This document shows positions 23,751 through 31,301 of a DNA stretch of 64,000 nt, piece after piece. Where the stretch lies: assembly GCA_040216735.1 (NCBI GenBank), contig JAVJOO010000002.1:833118-897117 (forward strand). Reading direction: 5' to 3'. Under the pieces are notes generated by a model. It was not told the origin of the DNA, did not search any database, and saw only the letters and a program-made list of their open reading frames with translations. This stretch comes from Alphaproteobacteria bacterium. GTDB lineage: Bacteria > Pseudomonadota > Alphaproteobacteria > SHVP01. Numbering within the stretch: the first letter of the stretch is position 1; each line of letters starts with the position of its first letter. Made by a program: the position numbers and the translations under genes.

Positions 23751-24601
23751 GCGGCGGGCCGGAAACATGCCTCTACGTTGGCAAAGTGATGCATGTCCGG
23801 CTCAAGCCGGTACGTCACCAATTCGTCTATCGTGTGTTTTCGATCTTTGTGGCCTTGGATGAACTGACGCGATTGTCGCGGCGCCTTCGGTTCCTTTCTG
23901 TCAACCGCTTCAACCTCCTCAGCTTTCTTGAGCGCGATCACGGTGACGGCGCGGGCCACTTGGAGAGTTGGGTTCGTTCCCATCTCAAGAATGCGGGGTT
24001 CCGCGGCGACGGTCGGATATTCCTCCAGTGCTACCCGCGTATGTTCGGATATGTCTTCAACCCGCTCAGCGTTTTCTACTGCTACACCGGAGAGGGGCGC
24101 TTAGAGGCCGTGTTGCATCAGGTGAACAACACGTTTGGCGACCGCCATTCCTACCTGCTACCGGTTGCCTCGGATGCCGATGCTGGACCCATTCGTCAGT
24201 CGTGCGATAAGCGGCTTTACGTTTCGCCGTTCAACCCGCTAGACCACCGTTACGATTTCACGGTGCGCGAACCCGACGATCGCTATGCCATCCATATCCG
24301 CGAGTCCGATGCCGACGGCGACGTTCTCGTCGCTTCGTTCAACGGGCGCCGCGCGCCGTTGACCGACCGCGGCATCCTCATGGCGGTGCTGGGCCACCCG
24401 CTGATGACGGTCAAGGTGATTGTGGGGATCCACTGGCAGGCGTTGCGCCTGTGGCGTAAGGGTCTGAAGATGCAAAAACGTCCAGAAAGCCCACCCCCCG
24501 AGATTACGTACCAAGGGCCGGTTGATGCCGCCGTGCCGGTGACCGACAATAGTCTTGAGATCCAAAACTTCGTTTCCCGAGTATCCCCTAGGGCAAGCTA
24601 G
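23747..24601 (+). CDS. DUF1365 family protein (COG3496)
   Basis: A 284-residue protein starting MSGGPETCLYVGKVMHVRLKP, where the segment YxGxVxHxRxxPxxHxFxYxV is the DUF1365 signature. Further conserved pieces are NPLSVFYCY, a flavoprotein-like region VNNTFGDRHSY and FNPLDHRYDF. The ATG lies inside the stop of the flavoprotein gene, showing translational coupling. The biochemical role of DUF1365 is not firmly established; it always travels with the neighbouring flavoprotein and cyclopropane-synthase-like gene, implying a shared lipid reaction. Confidence 0.88.
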   Translation: MSGGPETCLYVGKVMHVRLKPVRHQFVYRVFSIFVALDELTRLSRRLRFLSVNRFNLLSFLERDHGDGAGHLESWVRSHLKNAGFRGDGRIFLQCYPRMFGYVFNPLSVFYCYTGEGRLEAVLHQVNNTFGDRHSYLLPVASDADAGPIRQSCDKRLYVSPFNPLDHRYDFTVREPDDRYAIHIRESDADGDVLVASFNGRRAPLTDRGILMAVLGHPLMTVKVIVGIHWQALRLWRKGLKMQKRPESPPPEITYQGPVDAAVPVTDNSLEIQNFVSRVSPRAS

Positions 24602-24616
24602 GATGATCGATTGCCG

Positions 24617-25834
24617 ATGAGCGACACGCGACTCCCAACAGGCTCCGCCGCAACCTTAGATTTGAGCGGAATCCCTTGGTACTACCACCGATTCGTGCGG
24701 GGATTTCAACGTGGGTTTCGCGCAGGTACGCTGAACTATGTTCTCCCCAGCGGTCACCGGGGTGCCATATCCGGTGCCGAGCCGGGACCGGCGGGCGTCA
24801 TTGTCTTGCATCGCTGGCGCGCGGTACGGCGTTTGCTTTTGCGTGGCAGCCTCGGTTTTGCCGAAGCTTATCTCGATCGCGATTGGGAAAGCCCCGATCT
24901 ACCCACGTTTGTCGAGTTGGTGACCCGAAATGCCGTCAATCGGCGGGTTGGGTCGTTCTGGCAGCGGGTTTTCGAACGGATCAGGCATGGCCGCCGATCC
25001 AACAGCAAGCCCGGCAGCCGACGCAATATCGCGGCGCACTACGACCTTGGAAACGAGTTCTATGCTGCATGGCTCGATCCGTCGATGACCTATTCGTCGG
25101 CGGTCTATCCTGAGGATGCGGGGATACTGGAAGACGCGCAGTCGCAAAAATACGCGCGGCTCCTTGATCTCGTTGCGGCCAAGCCCGGCGAACGCGTGCT
25201 TGAAATCGGTTGCGGTTGGGGCGGCTTTGCAGAGTACGCGGCCCGTCAAGGCATCAGGGTCACCGCCATTACAATCTCTCGCGCCCAATTCGAATTCGCG
25301 CAAAAGCGCATTGACGACGCTGGCCTTTCGCACCTCGCGGAGATTCGTCTGTGCGACTACCGTGACATCAATGGGTCGTTCGACCACGTGGTCTCGATCG
25401 AGATGATCGAGGCAGTCGGCGAATCGTATTGGCCGGTCTATTTTGAGCGAATCGCCAAGTGTTTGCGCCGCGGCGGTCGCGTAGCCATCCAGGCGATCAC
25501 GACCCACGACGAGCACTTTGCCCATTACCGCAAGCGCGCCGACTTCATTCAGACGTATATTTTTCCCGGCGGCATGTTGCCGTGCCGAAAAGTTCTACGC
25601 GACCAGGCCAACCGTGTCGGATTGCAATGGGTCAGCGACGACGGGTTTGCCACCCACTACGCGCGGACGCTCGGCGAATGGCGCGAAAAATTTCTCTCGG
25701 CATGGCCGAACATCCGCACAATGGGGTTCGACGAACGCTTCCGCCGCCTGTGGGAATTCTACTTGGCGAGTTGCGAGGGCAGTTTTCGCGCCCGTGGGAT
25801 CGACGTTCTGCAGATCGCATTGGTCAAGGCTTAG
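24617..25834 (+). CDS. Cyclopropane-fatty-acid synthase family SAM methyltransferase
   Basis: A 405-residue methyltransferase of the CFA synthase/mycolic-acid methylase family. An N-terminal lipid-binding domain (residues 1-140) precedes NIAAHYDLGNEFYAAWLDPSMTYSSA, the SAM motif VLEIGCGWGGFAEYAA (194-209) and the active-site-region VSIEMIEAVGE. It transfers a methyl or methylene group to unsaturated phospholipid acyl chains at the inner membrane. The third gene of the COG2907-DUF1365-Cfa set, it may make methylated rather than cyclopropane chains. Its stop overlaps that of the convergent SDR in TTAG. Confidence 0.88.
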   Translation: MSDTRLPTGSAATLDLSGIPWYYHRFVRGFQRGFRAGTLNYVLPSGHRGAISGAEPGPAGVIVLHRWRAVRRLLLRGSLGFAEAYLDRDWESPDLPTFVELVTRNAVNRRVGSFWQRVFERIRHGRRSNSKPGSRRNIAAHYDLGNEFYAAWLDPSMTYSSAVYPEDAGILEDAQSQKYARLLDLVAAKPGERVLEIGCGWGGFAEYAARQGIRVTAITISRAQFEFAQKRIDDAGLSHLAEIRLCDYRDINGSFDHVVSIEMIEAVGESYWPVYFERIAKCLRRGGRVAIQAITTHDEHFAHYRKRADFIQTYIFPGGMLPCRKVLRDQANRVGLQWVSDDGFATHYARTLGEWREKFLSAWPNIRTMGFDERFRRLWEFYLASCEGSFRARGIDVLQIALVKA

Positions 25835-26604
25835 CCGAGCGCTTTCGTCGTCCGCCGGATCAGCGGGAAATATGCGGCATACGGCAAACATCGAAGAAGT
25901 TTCAATTGCCACGTAAACCGCTTGGGAAACGTCACTTCGAATCGATCCGACAAGAGGCCGCGGTAGAATTGCTTTGCCGCCGCATCCGCCTTCATCAAGA
26001 AGGGCATCGGGAAGTCGTTCTTGGCGGTGAGGGGCGTTTCAACGAAGCCCGGGTCGATGAGTTGCAACTTCACGCCGGCCCGATCGAGATCGAACTTCAA
26101 CGATTCGCACATGTTAATCAGTGCAGCCTTGGTCGCGCCATAACCGGCCGCGCTTGGTAGTCCGCGATAACCTGCAACCGACGAAACGACCGCGAGATGC
26201 CCAGACCGGCGCTGAATGAAACCCGGCATGACCGCCTCCAGCACATGCACGGTACCCATGAGGTTGACTTCCACAAGGCGGCGGAACTTGCCGGAATCGA
26301 AGTCTTTGGCCCCGAACGGTTGGTGGGTGCCGGCACAAGCGACGCACAGATCAATTCGCCCCAGAAGCTTCGTCGCGGCCTGGGCCGCAGCCTGCGTTGC
26401 CGCGAGGTCGGTGACGTCGAGGGCCAGGGCGGACACGTGGCCGGGGAACCCAGCGGCATCCTTCACGAGCGCCGCCAAGTCGTCTATCCCACGGGCGCTG
26501 GCAACGACATCGACTCCGCGGCGGGCTAGTTCGAGCGCGAGTTCGCGGCCGATTCCGGTGCTGGCGCCGACGATCCATGCCTTGTCAAAGTGCCTTTTTG
26601 CCAT
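25831..26604 (-). CDS. Short-chain dehydrogenase/reductase in the lipid cluster
   Basis: A 257-residue SDR: cofactor motif GASTGIG (residues 13-19), CAGT in place of NNAG, catalytic Ser in VVSSVAGY, then YGATK. The start at 26604 (MAKRHFDK) is fixed by GGAGG upstream. The C-terminus (LLRCLPYAAYFPLIRR) is more hydrophobic than usual, suggesting membrane association. It is on the opposite strand within the lipid cluster and divergent from the DUF6134 gene (71 bases). Such SDRs recur in COG2907/DUF1365 clusters; likely substrate is a keto or hydroxy lipid. Confidence 0.85.
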   Translation of the reverse strand: MAKRHFDKAWIVGASTGIGRELALELARRGVDVVASARGIDDLAALVKDAAGFPGHVSALALDVTDLAATQAAAQAATKLLGRIDLCVACAGTHQPFGAKDFDSGKFRRLVEVNLMGTVHVLEAVMPGFIQRRSGHLAVVSSVAGYRGLPSAAGYGATKAALINMCESLKFDLDRAGVKLQLIDPGFVETPLTAKNDFPMPFLMKADAAAKQFYRGLLSDRFEVTFPKRFTWQLKLLRCLPYAAYFPLIRRTTKALG

Positions 26605-26675
26605 ACATGCCTCCAAGTCGACCCTGGCCGGGTTAGAATTAGACAGGGCGTAAACGCCCTGGCGAGGATACGGGA

Positions 26676-27392
26676 ATGATCAGAATGATGCCGGAATTGT
26701 TTAGTCGTAGGGCGCGCATTATCTGGGCAGCGATCGCGCTCACGATGTTGATTTCCGGCGCTGGCCTCCCGGCGGCCGCGATGGCGCCGTACGATGGGAA
26801 GCTGACGTTCGATGTCATCCGCGGCGGCAAATCTATTGGAAAACACGAGATCACGTTTCGCGAGGTCGGCGACGAAACCCACGTCGATATCGATATCGAA
26901 CTGACCGTCAAGATCGGGTTCCTTACGGTGTTCAAGTACCGACACCAGAACTCGGAAGTCTGGCGCGGTGGCACTCTCGTGTCGGTGGCGACGGATACAG
27001 ACGACAACGGCGATGCCTACGAAGTGCGGGCTCGGCGCGAAGGCGACGGGCTATTTGTCAGGACGCTCCAGGAAGAGCATGTCCTTCCGGGAACGGCCAT
27101 TCCGACGAGCTATTGGAATCCCGCCATCCTAATGAACCCCCAGTGGCTCGATACCCAACGCGGAATCATGCTCGACATCGCGGTCGAGCCCGCTGGGCTG
27201 GAGGCAGTGTCTTTGGCGGACGGCCGAACGATCGAGGCTGAGCGGTTCGAAGTACGCGGCGATCTGAACATCACCGTTTGGTACACGCCGCAGGGCGAGT
27301 GGGTGAAGTTGGCGTTCCCAGCGCGCGGCGCGGATATAGAGTATGTGCTGACGCAGGGCTATACCGGGACACGCCTGACGCAAGCCCAATGA
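26676..27392 (+). CDS. DUF6134-type secreted protein
   Basis: A 238-residue protein with a signal peptide (IIWAAIALTMLISGAGLPAAAMA) followed by a beta-rich domain: YDGKLTFDVIRGGKSIGKHEITF, KYRHQNSEVWRGGTL, PTSYWNPAIL, and YVLTQGYTGTRL at the end. This layout matches the DUF6134/DUF3108-like family of periplasmic proteins of unknown role, often met in lipid or stress clusters. The stop overlaps the start of the SnoaL-like gene (ATGA), so they are coupled. It may bind or present a lipid in the periplasm; this is inference. Confidence 0.7.
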   Translation: MIRMMPELFSRRARIIWAAIALTMLISGAGLPAAAMAPYDGKLTFDVIRGGKSIGKHEITFREVGDETHVDIDIELTVKIGFLTVFKYRHQNSEVWRGGTLVSVATDTDDNGDAYEVRARREGDGLFVRTLQEEHVLPGTAIPTSYWNPAILMNPQWLDTQRGIMLDIAVEPAGLEAVSLADGRTIEAERFEVRGDLNITVWYTPQGEWVKLAFPARGADIEYVLTQGYTGTRLTQAQ

Positions 27393-27829
27393 CGGATTTT
27401 GCAGCCAAGGCGGCGGCCTACGCCGACTATTTTGCGCGCGTCTCGCCGGACAACCTGGAAGAACTGCGAACGTTGTGCGCCCCCGAAGTGCGCTTTCGCG
27501 ATCCATTCAACGACATTCGCGGGCAAGACAAGATCATCCAGGTCTTCGCGCAAATGTATGAGGATGTCGCGTCGCCGGCGTTCGAAGTTACCGATCACGC
27601 CGTTTCCGGATCGCGCAGCTATATGCGCTGGATATTTCGTTTCAACAACAAGAAGACCGGAAAATCGTTCTCGGTGGACGGGATGACCGAGGTGCATTTC
27701 GACGATGCCGGCCTGGTAACGGCGCACCTCGATCACTGGGATGTGGCTTCGCAGCTTTACGAGCACGTGCCGGTGTTCGGGTTCGTTTTGCGTAAGATCC
27801 GGCGCCGACTGGCGTTGCGGCCAGCTTAG
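27389..27829 (+). CDS. SnoaL-like / NTF2-fold protein
   Basis: A 146-residue NTF2-like protein: a helical N-terminus (FAAKAAAYADYFARVSPDN), the typical LCAPEVRFRDPFNDIRGQDKI and the strand series YMRWIFRFNN, SVDGMTEVHFDDAGLVTAHLDHWD. NTF2-fold proteins form cone-shaped barrels that bind small hydrophobic ligands or act as isomerases or hydratases. The start at 27389 is set by the ATGA overlap with DUF6134. The stop shares TTAG with the convergent transporter. A similar gene is common in DUF1365/Cfa clusters. Confidence 0.8.
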   Translation: MTDFAAKAAAYADYFARVSPDNLEELRTLCAPEVRFRDPFNDIRGQDKIIQVFAQMYEDVASPAFEVTDHAVSGSRSYMRWIFRFNNKKTGKSFSVDGMTEVHFDDAGLVTAHLDHWDVASQLYEHVPVFGFVLRKIRRRLALRPA

Positions 27830-29178
27830 CGCGCGGCGCTCTCCCGGATATCCTTTGCCAAGATGAGGCGGCGGATTTGCGCCTGCTTCGCCGAGGTGAT
27901 CGGGAATCGCCACATCAACGCAATCGACGCTAGTTTGAAGATCACCGGGACGATCGCATAAAGGATTGCGAGTGTCAGGAGCGCGACAGGGCCGTTGTCG
28001 CCGGCAATGCGCTGGAAGTCCACCAGTTCGAGGATAGGAAAGGCAATTCCCGCGGCGAGTGCCAATGAAAGTTTGAGAGCGATCGACCAGATCGCGAAGA
28101 ATATTCCGGTACGCTTCTCGCGGTGCCGCAACTCGTCGAGATCGACGACATCGGCTTGCATGGCCGGGGGTAAAACGAGGTCGGCGCCCAGGCCGAATCC
28201 GGTAAAGACGGAGATCGCCAACAGCCACCATCCGTCACCCTCTCCCAGGAAGGGGACCCAAACGAAGAAGGCGCAGACCAACAACATGGCGCCGATCCAA
28301 ACGCGATGCTTCCCGTACCGCTTCGTTAGAACCAGCCAAAATGGCACGCTGAGCAATGCCAGCGCAAAATAGACGCCAAGGATCAGACTGGTCAGCGTGT
28401 CGTCGGCGCGTAGCTTATGTTCGACGAACAGGAGGAACAGGGTGATCGGAAAACCGTTTGCCATGCTGTTGAGGAAGAATGCCGCCAACAGGCGTTGGAA
28501 AGGTTTGTTGGTACGCAATACGGCGAGGGCGCGCGCGACGGTCAGGCGTCGTTCGAGCGAAACCGGGCGGTCCGGCACGACCGTAACCGCGACCGCGACC
28601 GCAAGTGGGAGCGTCACGATCACGATCAGCGCGGTAACCCTGAGCGCTTCGCCGCGGTCGGCCTGGAGGGTGGCCGCAATGACCGCAGCAGCGATGCCGC
28701 CGACGAGGACGAATACCTCGCGAAAGGACGTGACGCGGGCACGCTCGTGGTAGTGGCCCGAAATCTCGGCGCCCCACGCGTTGTAGGGGATCAGTATCAT
28801 CGTACCGCCGAGATAGAGCGCGATCGTCCATCCAAGCATGTAGCCCCAACCGACCGGGCCGCCCGGCACAAGAAGGAACCAGGCGCTGATCAACGCGATT
28901 GGCGTGCCGGCAACAATCCACGGGCGGCGCCGACCCCAGGGCGTGTTGATGTGGTCGCTGAGGATTCCAACGAGGGGATCGGTGACCGCATCCCAAATCC
29001 GCGATCCCAGCAGAATCGCCCCGACAATACCCAGCCCCATACCCAAGTCCTGCGCATAATAGGTGGGTAGGAGGACGAACAGCGGAAACGTCAGGATGGT
29101 CGACGGCAGGCTCGGCAGCCCGTAGGCGGCAAGCGTGGAAACCTTGAGGCTGGAGCCCTCGTGGGCCGGATTAGTCAC
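27826..29178 (-). CDS. MFS transporter, glycoside-pentoside-hexuronide (MelB-like) family
   Basis: A 450-residue, about 12-helix inner-membrane transporter. The GPH signature GSRIWDAVTDPLVGILSDH followed by TPWGRRRPWI identifies a cation symporter of the MelB type. Although the family is named for sugars, members of this clade sit in COG2907/DUF1365/Cfa lipid clusters and probably carry a lipid-related or other small substrate. The start is GTG at 29178. It converges on the SnoaL-like gene with a 4-base overlap. Confidence 0.85.
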   Translation of the reverse strand: MTNPAHEGSSLKVSTLAAYGLPSLPSTILTFPLFVLLPTYYAQDLGMGLGIVGAILLGSRIWDAVTDPLVGILSDHINTPWGRRRPWIVAGTPIALISAWFLLVPGGPVGWGYMLGWTIALYLGGTMILIPYNAWGAEISGHYHERARVTSFREVFVLVGGIAAAVIAATLQADRGEALRVTALIVIVTLPLAVAVAVTVVPDRPVSLERRLTVARALAVLRTNKPFQRLLAAFFLNSMANGFPITLFLLFVEHKLRADDTLTSLILGVYFALALLSVPFWLVLTKRYGKHRVWIGAMLLVCAFFVWVPFLGEGDGWWLLAISVFTGFGLGADLVLPPAMQADVVDLDELRHREKRTGIFFAIWSIALKLSLALAAGIAFPILELVDFQRIAGDNGPVALLTLAILYAIVPVIFKLASIALMWRFPITSAKQAQIRRLILAKDIRESAAR

Positions 29179-29243
29179 GCATGATACCGAGCATCGCAGT
29201 TAGTACTCCACGCGAACCCAAAAGGGTTGCAACAAACCCTAGG

Positions 29244-29729
29244 TTACAGAACCTGGAATATTTCCAAGAACTGGCCGTCCGGGTCGGTTGCCATCATGAC
29301 CAGAGCAGGAATGAAGTTGCCTTCGGCGTCGCCTAGATTGCGGCCCTCGGTCGGCGACATCAGGATTGATCCGCCCAAAGGTTCGATTGACGCCGCGACG
29401 GCCCGGATGTCGCGGGTTTCTAAGACAAGTGCCGCGTTGCCAAGCCCGAGGCGCGCGGACGCCTTCGGTTCCTCAAGCGGGGGATCCTTGACCTCGATCA
29501 GGCCGATCATCCCGATCAATGGGTCCCACCCGCGCAACATGACAAAACGCATTGTCCCGCCTCGACCTACCTGGCCGACAGGAAACCGAGGGACCACGGA
29601 CAGGGGCATCTCGCGGTCGATATAGATTTCGAGGCCGAAGACGCTGCGATAGAACGCGATTGCCCGGTCCATATCGCGCGCGAAAAGTGTCGCGCGCCTC
29701 AGGACGCTTTGGTTGGTCCCCTGCGGCAT
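29244..29729 (-). CDS. VOC (glyoxalase/dioxygenase superfamily) protein
   Basis: A 161-residue protein of two beta-alpha-beta-beta-beta modules: LRRATLFARDMDRAIAFYRSVFGLE (residues 9-33) opens the first, and the C-terminal DPDGQFLEIFQVL holds the metal-ligand Glu of the second. The start at 29729 (MPQGTNQ) is set by GGAGG 5 bases upstream. Functions in the family range from glyoxalase to extradiol dioxygenase and antibiotic sequestration. It is divergent from the RND adaptor gene, 255 bases apart. No specific function can be given. Confidence 0.83.
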   Translation of the reverse strand: MPQGTNQSVLRRATLFARDMDRAIAFYRSVFGLEIYIDREMPLSVVPRFPVGQVGRGGTMRFVMLRGWDPLIGMIGLIEVKDPPLEEPKASARLGLGNAALVLETRDIRAVAASIEPLGGSILMSPTEGRNLGDAEGNFIPALVMMATDPDGQFLEIFQVL

Positions 29730-29984
29730 GAGTCCTCCGATAAACGATTGGAAGAGCCTAGCGAGATGTACGGTCGGGCGCCACGGTAACCGGACCGGCA
29801 GGGAACTGCGGGTCACGCCTTCGTGCGCGGCGCAACCGTTGCCAGAATCAGAATGACGCCGTGGTTGGTGCCGCGCTACGGTGATCTGCTAATTCTGCGG
29901 GATATGTCGAACAATCCTCTCCTGCGACGGAATCCCGCTCCCCCGTTCGTGTTGATGCGAGCTTTGCGGAAAAGGTCTTGGTCG

Positions 29985-31301
29985 ATGAGAAGTAAGACGC
30001 TCGGCGGAACGATGGCCCACCTCGGTCTAGCCCTAGGACTGTCCTTGGCCCTCGGGTTGTCACCGGCCCAGGGCCAGGGGCAAGATCTCCCCGAGCGCGT
30101 ACGCCCGATGGATACGAACGGGAATGGCGTGATCGACCGCGATGAGGCGCGGGGCCCGCTTGGGACAAATTTTGCTGCCATCGACCGCGACAACAGCGGC
30201 GGAATCGATGGTAGCGAACTCGGCGCCTTTTTTGGCGGTGGCGGGAACGGCGCTGCCGTTGTCGTGGACGCCGTCATCGAGCAAGATCTTAATCAGACGA
30301 CGTCGGTGATCGGCGCGCTAGTCGCCCAGCAAGCCGGTCCGGTGGCGGCCCGGGTCTCCGGACCGGTCGATACCATTCGGGTACAGGTTGGCGACCGGGT
30401 AAAGCGCGGGGATGTCCTGGTCGAGGTTTCCAGTGCCAGACTGCAGTCAGAGACCGATCGCAATCTGGCGATGGTCGAACAGAAACAGGCCATGGTGGTA
30501 ATCGCCGAGGCCGAACTGGAAAAATCGCGGCAGGAGCGCGCACGCATCGAAAGCCTTGAGGGCTCGTCCGCCGTTTCGCAGAAGCGTCGGGACGACGTCG
30601 TGCAGGATGTTGTCATGAAGGATGGCAACCTGAGCAATCGCAAAGCAGAACTCGCGCAAGCCGTCGAACAATTGAATCGGGCGAATATCGACCTTCGCGA
30701 CGCCGCTGTTCGCGCGCCCTACGACGGGATCGTGACCGAAAAAAGTACCGAGGTGGGTTCGTACGTCGGTGTTGGGGCACCGGTTGTCCGCTTGGTAAAT
30801 CAGGCGGCGCTTGAAATCGAGGTTCAGGTCCCGTCGAGTCGGCTCGGCGGCGTGCGGCCTGGCGCTGAATTCCGAATCGCACTGGACGACGGCTCGCAGC
30901 ACACGGCGGTTGTTCGGGCGGTGGTTCCAGTCGAAAACCCCCTAACCCGCACCCGTGTCGTCCGCTTGACGCCCACATTCGGCGATCTCCTCAAGCAGCC
31001 TGCTCTCAATCAGACGGTCACGGTGGAAATTCCCATCGGCGGGCAAGAAAGCGCCACGACCGTGCACAAGGATGCCGTTACCCGGGACGAAGGACGGCCG
31101 CTCGTTTTCATCGTGTCGGGCGGGCGAGTCGAGCGGAGGGACGTCACGTTAGGGGAAGCGATCGGCCAGCGCTTTACCGTCGTTCGCGGTCTTCAACCCG
31201 GCGAACGGGTCGTCATTCGGGGGAACGAGCAACTGTCGTCAGGCGCCGCTGTGCGTGTCGTCAGCGAAACTACCGGTGGATCGGATCCGAGAACCAACTA
31301 A
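29985..31301 (+). CDS. RND efflux periplasmic adaptor with N-terminal EF-hand pair
   Basis: A 438-residue membrane-fusion protein. After a signal peptide (MAHLGLALGLSLALGLSPAQG) come two canonical EF-hand loops, DTNGNGVIDRDE (residues 43-54) and DRDNSGGIDGSE (67-78), with all calcium-ligand positions occupied. The HlyD/AcrA-type core follows: lipoyl half VSGPVDTIRVQVGDRVKRGDVL, a coiled coil rich in Glu/Lys/Arg, the second lipoyl half AVRAPYDGIVTEK, then beta-barrel and membrane-proximal domains. ATG 29985 is chosen to begin just before the signal peptide; upstream ATGs are also open. It abuts the RND pump gene directly. EF-hands suggest calcium sensing, which is unusual in this family. Confidence 0.82.
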   Translation: MRSKTLGGTMAHLGLALGLSLALGLSPAQGQGQDLPERVRPMDTNGNGVIDRDEARGPLGTNFAAIDRDNSGGIDGSELGAFFGGGGNGAAVVVDAVIEQDLNQTTSVIGALVAQQAGPVAARVSGPVDTIRVQVGDRVKRGDVLVEVSSARLQSETDRNLAMVEQKQAMVVIAEAELEKSRQERARIESLEGSSAVSQKRRDDVVQDVVMKDGNLSNRKAELAQAVEQLNRANIDLRDAAVRAPYDGIVTEKSTEVGSYVGVGAPVVRLVNQAALEIEVQVPSSRLGGVRPGAEFRIALDDGSQHTAVVRAVVPVENPLTRTRVVRLTPTFGDLLKQPALNQTVTVEIPIGGQESATTVHKDAVTRDEGRPLVFIVSGGRVERRDVTLGEAIGQRFTVVRGLQPGERVVIRGNEQLSSGAAVRVVSETTGGSDPRTN

